Assembly (NCBI GenBank): GCA_024648695.1
Contig: JACAVV010000009.1
Span: 125,729 to 189,728 of the forward strand
From: Nitrospina sp.
GTDB taxonomy: Bacteria > Nitrospinota > Nitrospinia > Nitrospinales > JACRGP01
DNA: 64,000 bases
Direction: 5' to 3'
In this document: piece after piece, positions 9,058 to 16,853 of the stretch
How positions within the stretch are numbered: position 1 is the first letter of the stretch
How the letters are laid out: each line of letters begins with the position of its first letter
The notes under the pieces: model-generated
Database searches by the model: none
What the model was told of the DNA's origin: nothing
Seen by the model: only the letters and a program-made list of their open reading frames with translations
Translations under genes and position numbers: made by a program

Positions 9058-9807
9058 TTAAGCCACAGCCTCATACTTAGCCATTTGCTCATCGGTAAGA
9101 CGTGGAGCATCCGGAATTGGCTTCGCATCAGGATGAGCCCAACCTTTCATTACCATATACTGATAGGCGCCTTTAATCGTTGCCATATTAGCTTCCAGAA
9201 GTTTAGCTTTTTTAGCAAACTTTCTTTCGATTACACTATCCAGAGCCGCCGTACCACCTGAAACAACAATACCTTTCCCTATAAAGCGATCTTTAACGGA
9301 TGCTTCCAAAGATTCGATGTCAGGCATACCAAAAACGGCGGCAATAGCGCCACACATGGCCATATTCGTCGCAAGGTCAGTTTTCGCTATTTCATTAGCC
9401 AAAACGGTAGCCGGCAAATACCAGACCTTGGCTTCCAATTCCTCCATTTCGCGTTGTTCATCAAGCGAAAAAGGGATTGGAGTGTTACTGTTGATAATAA
9501 TAATTCCGCCTTTTTTCAGTCCGGTGTAAAAAGGCATGGTGTACGATTTTCCAAGAGTGATTACCTGTGCACTGAAGATCATCAATACATTCGGATAGAT
9601 AATCTCACCAATTTCATATATATCCTGGTTGGAAATTCGAACATAACTTTCAACAGGGGCATTCCTTTTTTCGGAACCAAAAAAAGGAACCAAGGAACTC
9701 TTCCCTTTGGAAATGATAACTGCATTACTCAAAATATGGGAAGCCGTAACAACCCCCTGGCCTCCCAAGCCAGCCATGCGAATATTATAACGCTTGACCT
9801 CACCCAT
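9058..9807 (-). CDS. porG: 2-oxoacid:ferredoxin oxidoreductase, gamma subunit
   Basis: This is the gamma subunit of the 2-oxoacid ferredoxin oxidoreductase, which forms part of the coenzyme A and interface region. The N-terminal GLGGQGVVTASHIL block is the family signature, followed by the SYGSE-like stretch FFGSEKRNAPVESYVR. I choose the ATG at 9807 because AGGAGG lies 9 bases upstream; the ATG at 9813 has only 3 bases of spacing. A C-terminal extension of about 50 residues (VMKGWAHPDAKPIPDAPRL) follows the core. The gene begins just after the beta subunit gene, whose stop abuts the ribosome site, so the two are coupled. Confidence 0.92.
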   Translation of the reverse strand: MGEVKRYNIRMAGLGGQGVVTASHILSNAVIISKGKSSLVPFFGSEKRNAPVESYVRISNQDIYEIGEIIYPNVLMIFSAQVITLGKSYTMPFYTGLKKGGIIIINSNTPIPFSLDEQREMEELEAKVWYLPATVLANEIAKTDLATNMAMCGAIAAVFGMPDIESLEASVKDRFIGKGIVVSGGTAALDSVIERKFAKKAKLLEANMATIKGAYQYMVMKGWAHPDAKPIPDAPRLTDEQMAKYEAVA

Positions 9808-9823
9808 AATCATTTACCTCCTC

Positions 9824-10690
9824 TTATTTTTTCTTATCCTTCTTTTCGATTTCTTTCAAGTATTCCTTGGCCCGATCTGAAATGATTTCTTCAAAACCGT
9901 ACCGTTCTTTTTCCACATCGAACGCATCCTGCATAACCTCAGGAGTAGGAATCGCATACTCAATATTACAGGAGGTATAAGCCTGGATATAGGCGGAACC
10001 AATTTCACGTGCTACCAGAACGGCTCTACGAACGGTTCGAGCTACACGGGAAGGATTGGTCGGTGCAATTCGTGCGATATAATCCACACCAGCCACTTTG
10101 GCTAATCCCAAAGCATCGATTTTGTCTCCAGTTTTTCCACGAGGAGCCATTTTCAGGATTTTACCATGCTGGGTCATACCACTTTCCTGACCACCCGTAT
10201 TTCCATAAACTTCGTTGTCGAGCATGATGGTGGTGAACTTTTCCTTACGGAACCAGCTATGCATGAGCTGTTGGAATCCGATATCGATCAATCCACCGTC
10301 ACCTGCCATTACCAACACGTCTTTAGGCTGATTCGGGAAACGAATGTCCAGACCATGTTTCAGTCCTGAAGCCACCGCATTGGTGTCTCCGTAGTTTCCA
10401 TAAATAAACGGAATGGAAGCCTGGGAAATAGCAAGTCGGCCACAACCTGCAGTACCAACAATGATGCTATGCTCAGGGTTGGGCAAACCAATAAAGGTCA
10501 AACGAATAAAAAGTGTCATGGCACATCCGGCACACATAGGATGCTCTTCCAGGATTTCCTTGAATTTCCCCATATCAGAAACTTTTGGCTTCTTCTCTCT
10601 GAAGTAGGGACCTTCGTTTACCAAGTCTTTGTACTCTACCGGCAACCAATCCTCAAAACCAGGAGACGGAGTTAAATTAGCTAGGGACAT
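9824..10690 (-). CDS. porB: 2-oxoacid:ferredoxin oxidoreductase, beta subunit (TPP-binding)
   Basis: The beta subunit binds thiamine diphosphate and a [4Fe-4S] cluster. The TPP motif runs from G130-D131-G132 to N159, in the form GDGG...LDNEVYGNTGGQ. Cys ligands for the cluster include C53 and C56 (MCAGC) and C83 (AGCGR). Length (288) is normal. AAGGA lies upstream of the ATG. It follows the alpha subunit gene by 91 bases and precedes gamma by 16. Together with alpha, gamma and the ferredoxin subunit it forms a complete enzyme of the kind used by reductive TCA cycle organisms as well as by fermenters. Confidence 0.94.
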   Translation of the reverse strand: MSLANLTPSPGFEDWLPVEYKDLVNEGPYFREKKPKVSDMGKFKEILEEHPMCAGCAMTLFIRLTFIGLPNPEHSIIVGTAGCGRLAISQASIPFIYGNYGDTNAVASGLKHGLDIRFPNQPKDVLVMAGDGGLIDIGFQQLMHSWFRKEKFTTIMLDNEVYGNTGGQESGMTQHGKILKMAPRGKTGDKIDALGLAKVAGVDYIARIAPTNPSRVARTVRRAVLVAREIGSAYIQAYTSCNIEYAIPTPEVMQDAFDVEKERYGFEEIISDRAKEYLKEIEKKDKKK

Positions 10691-10781
10691 AATTGTTCCT
10701 TTCTATCTATATATAGATATCCTAATGGTTTAGATAATTTAAAAATTTCACCTTAATTTAATCAATTACAGTGTACATATA

Positions 10782-12017
10782 TTAGAAGGTAAAACTTGGA
10801 TTCGGTTTTCTAAATTCTTCCAACCAATCCAAAACTAATTCCGTAGGCATAGTCATACCCCCATAAACTCTTGGTCCGGGAGCGATTTGTGCCTGAGTAT
10901 GCCCAATAAGAGCAGAACATACATTCTGGTGCAACCAACCTGCCTGATTGAATTCAGGAATCAAAATTCGTTTTGCCCCCTTAACGGCCTCAATCAATTG
11001 CTGGGTCGGGAACGGACGAACAGTTTTGATTTTCACCAAACCAACTTCCCTACCTGCTTCTTCAGATTGCCGTACCGCTTCTCTGGCTTGGGAAACACAG
11101 GAACCGGAAGCAATGATCATTTCTTCAGCGCCAGGATTAACCACTTCAATCTGGTCACCAATATATCTCTTAAAGTATTTGGCAGAACGTTGAACCGCGG
11201 CAAACACTTCCTGTTGCCAACTGGCATGCATGTGATAACTGATAAAATTACTTTTCTGAATAGGAGCGTCCCTCGAAATACGCGCCGGGGGATTCTCATT
11301 ATCCATAGCAGGTACCGCAGACCTCCAACCATCCCGAGGCGGAATTTTATATTTTTCATCCTGCATGCTAACGTGACCACGTGCATGGGTTACAAAAAAG
11401 CCATCCACAGACACAACGCACGGCAAGGTCACGTCCACTTCCTCAGAAACCAAAAAGGCGGCTAAGGAGTAATCGTAAAAATCCTGCTGGTGTTCCGCAT
11501 GCAAATGAAGGATTCCAGTGTTCAACAAAAAGGAAATTTCAATGTTATCCGGCTGAATAGCCAAGGGCGTGTTGATAACCCGACACATATTCAATAAAAC
11601 CAATGGGGTTCTTGCGCCGGGCCAGGAGGAAATGGCTTCCATTCCTCTCATAAGACCAGGACCCGAAGTGGCCGTAAGAGACCGTACACCTGCACGGGAC
11701 GCTCCACCAACGGCGGACATAACACCAATTTCCTCTTCCCCTCGATAATAGTCTTTAATATAGCCTTCATCATAAAGATAACCACACTGTTGCATGGTTT
11801 CACTTTGAGGGGTGATAGGATAGGATATCGCACAATCGACATTGGCTCGGCGGATGGCTTCACGGGCCGCTTCACTACCAGTAATGAAAACCGTTTCACG
11901 TGGCGCTTCATGAAAAAACCAATGCGGATCAACTACTTCCTGTAAATCTCCAGCTGGAACCCAATCATCCGGTTTTCCGGGAGGGGGGGCTACTTTAACG
12001 GCTTGTTGGTCCGACAT
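10782..12017 (-). CDS. porA: 2-oxoacid:ferredoxin oxidoreductase, alpha subunit
   Basis: The alpha subunit carries the 2-oxoacid-binding domain. The signature YPITPQS is at residues 66-72, followed by a SGPGLMRGMEAIS-like block and the IASGSCVSQAREAV segment of the transketolase C-terminal-like domain. The first 40 residues are a Pro-rich leader (VAPPPGKPDDW) not seen in most alpha subunits. AAGGAG sits 7 bases before the ATG, so translation should be strong. The gene heads the por operon. I cannot decide between pyruvate and 2-oxoglutarate as substrate. The 345-base region upstream carries a palindromic element also found upstream of the giant gene E. Confidence 0.93.
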   Translation of the reverse strand: MSDQQAVKVAPPPGKPDDWVPAGDLQEVVDPHWFFHEAPRETVFITGSEAAREAIRRANVDCAISYPITPQSETMQQCGYLYDEGYIKDYYRGEEEIGVMSAVGGASRAGVRSLTATSGPGLMRGMEAISSWPGARTPLVLLNMCRVINTPLAIQPDNIEISFLLNTGILHLHAEHQQDFYDYSLAAFLVSEEVDVTLPCVVSVDGFFVTHARGHVSMQDEKYKIPPRDGWRSAVPAMDNENPPARISRDAPIQKSNFISYHMHASWQQEVFAAVQRSAKYFKRYIGDQIEVVNPGAEEMIIASGSCVSQAREAVRQSEEAGREVGLVKIKTVRPFPTQQLIEAVKGAKRILIPEFNQAGWLHQNVCSALIGHTQAQIAPGPRVYGGMTMPTELVLDWLEEFRKPNPSFTF

Positions 12018-12362
12018 CTTCCTACTCCTTAGTAAATATGTTTGAAAAAATGTATTAAAGTTATTTATTGAAAGGGGTTTAACCCTGAAGTATAAGTTAA
12101 AATCATATCAGCTGGTTTCAAGATGGTATGAGCACGACAAAAAATACCATATTTGAAGGCCTCATTACAAATTATTTACCAGTTATTAAAACATTATTTG
12201 TGGCGAATGACCGGATTTATCATCATATCTAACTATAACTCAATGAATTATTTAGGCTTATGCAAGATTTGAATGAGATCTAATAACCAAAAAAAACAAA
12301 ATATTCAAAATGCTTACAAAACCTGAACTTAAAAAAACAATTCAAGGCAAGGAAATAGCACT
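12018..12362. promoter_or_regulatory. Upstream region of the por operon with a palindromic element
   Basis: No gene is visible in this 345-base AT-rich gap. An imperfect palindrome (AAGATGG at 12120-12126 and CCATATTT at 12147-12154) sits about 105-140 bases before porA. A very similar palindrome lies upstream of the giant gene E near 56339-56368. A perfect 11-base palindrome GGGTTTAACCC is at 12076-12086, closer to porA. The por promoter should lie here, but I cannot identify convincing -35 and -10 boxes. Confidence 0.4.
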
Positions 12363-12686
12363 TTAATTTTGATCCGGCAACATCCCTTCCAATTGGTTCA
12401 GCTCTTTAAAATATTCAAAAGCTTTTCCCAGAAAGTCGTTGGCTGTATGATCATTTTGAAATACAAGGGTTTTATCCCCCAGTTTTGTTGATGTACACAA
12501 TTCATACTTCACTTTTTCGGGGTCCAGGTATTTGATGATATCCATTTCCCAATTAATCATTACGACTTCTTCCTGCGGTCGGCTGATGGCGGCAACTCCA
12601 TAGTCCCCCACTCGATATAGAAACTGTAACCCGCCATCCCCATTCGGTTCAGCACGGGTAAGTATTAAATTTTCCTGAGTCAACAT
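12363..12686 (-). CDS. Hypothetical protein, 107 aa
   Basis: I do not recognise this small, soluble, acidic protein. It has no signal peptide or membrane segment and one Cys (LCTST). The sequence looks like a real protein: a beta-rich N-terminal half (GLQFLYRVGDYGVAAI, VVMINWEMDI) and a helical C-terminus (NDFLGKAFEYFKELNQLEGML). No Shine-Dalgarno is obvious before its ATG. It lies 345 bases upstream of porA on the same strand and is divergent from the 93-residue gene on the other side. It does not match the extra epsilon subunit of five-subunit oxidoreductases as far as I can judge. Confidence 0.6.
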   Translation of the reverse strand: MLTQENLILTRAEPNGDGGLQFLYRVGDYGVAAISRPQEEVVMINWEMDIIKYLDPEKVKYELCTSTKLGDKTLVFQNDHTANDFLGKAFEYFKELNQLEGMLPDQN

Positions 12687-12863
12687 TGCATGCTCGATTT
12701 AGGATGTTATGATTAAGGTTCGATTTTTTGAAACTCTTTGAAGAGTTTCACTTCTAACCCATATTGATCGACTTTTTGATTAAATTATAACAAAGATTTA
12801 TCATCCCGGTTCCAGATTTCACGATAACCGGCATTTTTATTCATTTTTTTTCGGAAAGATATT

Positions 12864-13145
12864 ATGGAGTCCATTGAACTTAACGATCCTGCCAAAATAC
12901 AGGAATTCTTACTCAAAATAACATTGGAGGGGGATGGCTTTACCACTGAAACCCTCTTGGTAGACGTAATGGATGCCGGTCTGGATTATCCGGACTTCCT
13001 CAAGGCGGAAGGTGAAGACCCCAATGCGATTTACGATGGTAAGAGTCCCGCCTGGGCAAAATATCATATAAGGCAAGGAAAGCGAGTCTTTATGGTCTAT
13101 GGAGGTTCGGGTTCAAGAAGAACCCATTATTCTGAGACACCTTGA
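12864..13145 (+). CDS. Hypothetical protein, 93 aa
   Basis: This is a small, acidic, soluble protein of no family I recognise. There is no signal peptide, membrane segment or Cys. GGAAAG lies 7 bases upstream of the ATG. The centre (LLVDVMDAGLDYPDFLKAEG) is helical, and the C-terminus is basic with a VFMVYGGSGSRR segment. It is followed after 66 bases by the DUF1841-like gene on the same strand, so the two may be co-transcribed. Confidence 0.55.
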   Translation: MESIELNDPAKIQEFLLKITLEGDGFTTETLLVDVMDAGLDYPDFLKAEGEDPNAIYDGKSPAWAKYHIRQGKRVFMVYGGSGSRRTHYSETP

Positions 13146-13211
13146 GGTTTAAGGTTTTCAAACTTTTGATAAATCATCTTTTTCGAATACACCAGGGAGC
13201 GACCTTTTATT

Positions 13212-13655
13212 ATGTTAGGTTTTGATAAAGAATCACAAAAAAAGATTTTTGAAGTGGCCGAGGCCAGGGAAAATGGCGACCCCATTTCAGAGGAAAACAC
13301 CCGTATCGCGTTTTTGATGGATATGCATCCTGAATTCGATGAACTTTGGCCCAATGGCGAATTCGCCTGTCAGGCCCAACCGGTTAACGGCCAAATCGTC
13401 AATCCCTTTGTTCATATGGTTTTGCATTCTATGGTCGACAATCAAATTCTTAACCAAAGTCCCTTTTACGTTTACGAGTCTTACCAGAGACTTAAAAGTG
13501 GCGGTCTGGAAGAGCATGAACTGCTTCATGTGATCATGTCTATTTTTGGCGATATCCATTTTCGCCATGTAAGGCAAGGGGGAGAGTTTGGTCACGGAGA
13601 ATACCAGCAACGGCTGGAAAAAACGGTTTTGGAAGAACCTACCGATAACCCCTAA
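13212..13655 (+). CDS. DUF1841-like protein
   Basis: This soluble 147-residue protein resembles the DUF1841 family (function unknown). The marks are an N-terminal segment beginning FDKESQKKIFEVAEA, a central NPFVHMVLHSMVDNQIL block, and a C-terminal HELLHVIMSIFGDI block with paired histidines. These are the parts that are conserved in DUF1841. Histidines here (H-x3-H in VHMVLH, and HELLH) could bind a metal, but that is inference. It is the second gene of a short plus-strand pair. Confidence 0.65.
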   Translation: MLGFDKESQKKIFEVAEARENGDPISEENTRIAFLMDMHPEFDELWPNGEFACQAQPVNGQIVNPFVHMVLHSMVDNQILNQSPFYVYESYQRLKSGGLEEHELLHVIMSIFGDIHFRHVRQGGEFGHGEYQQRLEKTVLEEPTDNP

Positions 13656-13936
13656 GAAGATTCGATTGCATAGTCCCGGATAATTTTTCCAGCGTGCAAA
13701 GCCAGGTCTTATCGTCGCTTTTAAATTTTCCGGGTTTATTTCTATCCCTTCAATTTTCAGATTCAAATAAATTATTACCCGGCAAAATTTCTTTTGAAGC
13801 CGCGTTAATTCCCCAACCTATTGATAATAAATCCCCAAAGTCTTCCTTTAGAAAACCCCTTCGTTTATTTTTTATAGCCTCCCATTTATGATTTCCAGAT
13901 GTTTCATCGGATTGTGATACACTTCCAAAAATCTCG

Positions 13937-15832
13937 ATGAACACCTATTACTTGAACCCGAATCTTCCTGGCCCGGCTATGAAAATTCCATCTTTGAACG
14001 TTGCCCCAATTACACCTTTCAGGATACCTCGTCTTGTTCTCCTTGGCTCATTAATTTTGGGCCTTTGTATATTCCTGATATCCACCGCAAACCCTATTTT
14101 TGCTCAAATTGCGGCCCCCACTCCTTTTGAAAGCATGGATAACCTTGAATCCAATCCCATCATTCAGGGGATTGAACCTCAACCGATATATGCATTAAAT
14201 AAACGTCAATGGGTCAAAATTACAGGCAAGGGATTTCGGCCGGGTGCATTGGTAGAGTTTCGACTCTTTAGTAAAGTTTACTCCATACCAAGAGACCGGT
14301 TCCGTTATCAAAATGAAAACCGATTGGACGCTTTTGTGAACCTTTCTGGTAAGCCGGAAACCTGGCAGGTGAGAATAATTGATCCCGGTGGAAAAGCCTC
14401 CCTCTGGTACAGCTTTAATGTGGAAGCGTTTTCTACAAAGAAACCCAATGAAGACCGGCAAAAGGCGTTTTTGAAGGAGGAGGAAGCGGCGGACTCTGGC
14501 ATCACTGAGTCACTGGACGCCATTGAGAAAATCGAAAAACAAGTTCAGAATGAGAAAGCCAAAACCAAGCAACCGGGACAGGAACCCGTTTCAAGCCCTG
14601 AAAAAACGGGAAATCCATCCGCCCCTTCAGGGCTTGTAAAAAACCCCCTTTCACAAACCACACCGGACAGGGAAAAAGGCGACACGGTTGCCAAACCAGA
14701 ATTGGCTTTGAATGAAAATAAGAAGTCTGCACAAAATCCGGAACCGGAGAAAAACGTTCAAAGTTTCAACGCCAGACTGGATCAGATTCAGAAAGAAGCG
14801 GCCCTCACAAAAGCCCAGATAAAACAGGCTGAGTCCAGGGTTGCCACAGCGCAAAAAAACATTACGGCCACCCAGGCGAATTTGGAACAGGTGCAATCAA
14901 ATGTCGATTTATTGAAAAATCAAACCGACCCCTTTACTGATAAAAAGCACACGGGTCTGGCAATTGGAGGAGTTTTTCTGCTTGGAATTTTCGTTTTGTT
15001 TGTTATTCGCTCAGCCTTAAATCGACTTGAAAACGCTTTAATTCAAAAAGACAGTTTTAGGGAAAATGGCAACCCTCTCAGATTTAAAAATATTACGGAT
15101 TTCATTAAACAAACTTCCACGTGGATAGTGCTCATTTTAACTTTGATCGTTGCACTGGGAATTATGGGTATCGACACCCTTCCTATTTTTATAGGTCTAA
15201 CTGTCGTTATCCTGACTTTTGGCATTGGAGGACAACACCTGATTCGGGATATCATTAATGGATTCCTGATACTAATTGAAGGGCAATACTATATTCATGA
15301 CTGGGTCCAGATTGGAGGGCATCATGGTTTGGTGGAAGACTTCAATTTGCGTCACACTCGTATCCGCAATTTAGAGGGTGGCATGGTTTTTATTCCCAAC
15401 AGGGACGTTCATGCGGTTATCAATTTTTCAAGGGACTTTGCACACGCCCTCGTAGACCTCGGTGTGTCCTATAAAGAAAACATCGATGAGGTGATCGAAG
15501 TTTTAAAAGACCTGGGCAAAGAAATGCGTGATGACCCCCATTTCAGGCGGTACATCCTGAAAGAACTTGAGGTGCTGGGGATTGAGGATTTGGCAGAAAC
15601 TCAAGTGAACCTTCGATGCCGAATTAAGACTCTGCCGCTCAAACAATGGTCAGTGGCCCGCGAGTTGCGTCGGCGCGTTAAAAACAGGTTCGATGAACTT
15701 GGAATAGAGCTTCCCCATATTAGTAATTCAGCATTACCTGGAAAAAGCAAAAAACCAAATTCTGAAATAGCGGCCAAAGAGCGGCGGCTAAAAAAGAAAG
15801 TCATCGGCCAGACAGAGCTTCCTTTTGAATAA
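13937..15832 (+). CDS. MscS-family mechanosensitive channel with an N-terminal IPT-like domain and coiled coil
   Basis: This membrane protein of the MscS family would open under membrane tension and release solutes. Residues 1-55 hold a signal or anchor segment (LVLLGSLILGLCIFLIS). An Ig/IPT-like domain follows at about 75-165 (GIEPQPIYALNKRQW, GKGFRPGALVEFRLF). A low-complexity charged region and a coiled coil span about 165-330 (KAQIKQAESRVATAQKN). Two to three membrane helices then lead to the MscS core (FGIGGQHLIRDIINGFLILI) and a beta domain (WVQIGGHHGLVEDFN). The pore helix and beta domain are clearly MscS. The N-terminal half is not standard. The start is uncertain: a second ATG at residue 15 is possible, and neither has a good ribosome site. 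Confidence 0.88.
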   Translation: MNTYYLNPNLPGPAMKIPSLNVAPITPFRIPRLVLLGSLILGLCIFLISTANPIFAQIAAPTPFESMDNLESNPIIQGIEPQPIYALNKRQWVKITGKGFRPGALVEFRLFSKVYSIPRDRFRYQNENRLDAFVNLSGKPETWQVRIIDPGGKASLWYSFNVEAFSTKKPNEDRQKAFLKEEEAADSGITESLDAIEKIEKQVQNEKAKTKQPGQEPVSSPEKTGNPSAPSGLVKNPLSQTTPDREKGDTVAKPELALNENKKSAQNPEPEKNVQSFNARLDQIQKEAALTKAQIKQAESRVATAQKNITATQANLEQVQSNVDLLKNQTDPFTDKKHTGLAIGGVFLLGIFVLFVIRSALNRLENALIQKDSFRENGNPLRFKNITDFIKQTSTWIVLILTLIVALGIMGIDTLPIFIGLTVVILTFGIGGQHLIRDIINGFLILIEGQYYIHDWVQIGGHHGLVEDFNLRHTRIRNLEGGMVFIPNRDVHAVINFSRDFAHALVDLGVSYKENIDEVIEVLKDLGKEMRDDPHFRRYILKELEVLGIEDLAETQVNLRCRIKTLPLKQWSVARELRRRVKNRFDELGIELPHISNSALPGKSKKPNSEIAAKERRLKKKVIGQTELPFE

Positions 15833-15996
15833 TAGTTTAATCTTCTTCCCCCAGAAGAGAGAGGAATAAGGAAGGGAAGAACTCATGAATAGCTTCATAA
15901 AAGGGACTTATATATTATTACACTTAAAAAAAATCTCTTGATCCTTTCAAAGCAAAACCCCACATCCCACCTATTAGGAAGACCCTCCACTCCAAC

Positions 15997-16770
15997 TCAC
16001 TGATCAATATCCTGAATTTCATAGGAAGCGTCTGAGTTCCAATGGACCTTAAGGTTATCGGGAAGCTTTGTTTTTTTATCAATCAGTGCCCCTTTGAGGG
16101 AAGAAGACACCAAATGTTTTGCGTATTTCAAGTCGGCGCCACGCAAATCGGCCTCGTTGAATTGAACCGCGGACGCAATTATCCGGGTTATATTGGCGCC
16201 TTTAAGATTGGCTCCTTTAAAACTTGCCTCGGTTAGATTAGCGCCACTGAGATTGGTCCCCGTCATGTCTGTACGGGAAAACTCACACCCCATAAAGTTG
16301 GCCCGGCTTAAGTGGGCGTTTGAAATATTAGAATCACTGAAATTGGCTTCCTTAAAATTTCCACCGCGCAAATCGGCTTTAACCAAATCAGTATTGCTGA
16401 GGTTGGTTTTGTAAAAAAATGACTTGGTTAAATCGGCACGTCTCAGGTTGGCTCCTTTTAAACTGGCCCTCGAAAGGTTTGCGTCCACCAGACCGGAGGC
16501 CGTCAAATCCGCCTCTTCTAAATTGGCTCCTTCCAAATTAGCGCCCTGAAAATCGGTTGAATGCAATTTTGATTTTTGCATATTTGAGTTTCTTAAATCC
16601 GCCCGACTCAGACGCGCCCCATTCAGGCAAATACCTGTCATATCCGCATCCTTTAAATTGGCTTCGCGCAAATCGGCCTTTAACAGATCCAGTTCACGCA
16701 AATCCCAACCCTGCAAATCCTTACCCCGAAGATCCTCCTTTGAAGCTTCCAACGATTGCTTATCCTCCAC
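15997..16770 (-). CDS. Pentapeptide-repeat protein
   Basis: Nearly the whole 257-residue protein is built of A(D/N)LxX pentapeptide repeats from about residue 15 to 220. Examples are ADLREANLKD, ANLEGANLEE and ANLSGANLTE. Such proteins fold as a right-handed quadrilateral beta-helix. Some mimic DNA and protect gyrase; most have no known role. There is no signal peptide, so it is probably cytoplasmic. The C-terminus (NSDASYEIQDIDQ) is outside the repeat. It lies just downstream of the M48 peptidase on the same strand, with about 80 bases between them. The codon use looks like that of its neighbours. Confidence 0.9.
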   Translation of the reverse strand: MEDKQSLEASKEDLRGKDLQGWDLRELDLLKADLREANLKDADMTGICLNGARLSRADLRNSNMQKSKLHSTDFQGANLEGANLEEADLTASGLVDANLSRASLKGANLRRADLTKSFFYKTNLSNTDLVKADLRGGNFKEANFSDSNISNAHLSRANFMGCEFSRTDMTGTNLSGANLTEASFKGANLKGANITRIIASAVQFNEADLRGADLKYAKHLVSSSLKGALIDKKTKLPDNLKVHWNSDASYEIQDIDQ

Positions 16771-16853
16771 CCTGTCCCATCCCTTCTTGAAATTCAGGTT
16801 TAGCCTAATCCGGCCTAAAATGGCAAAACCGTCAAGTCACTCACCCCAACGGT

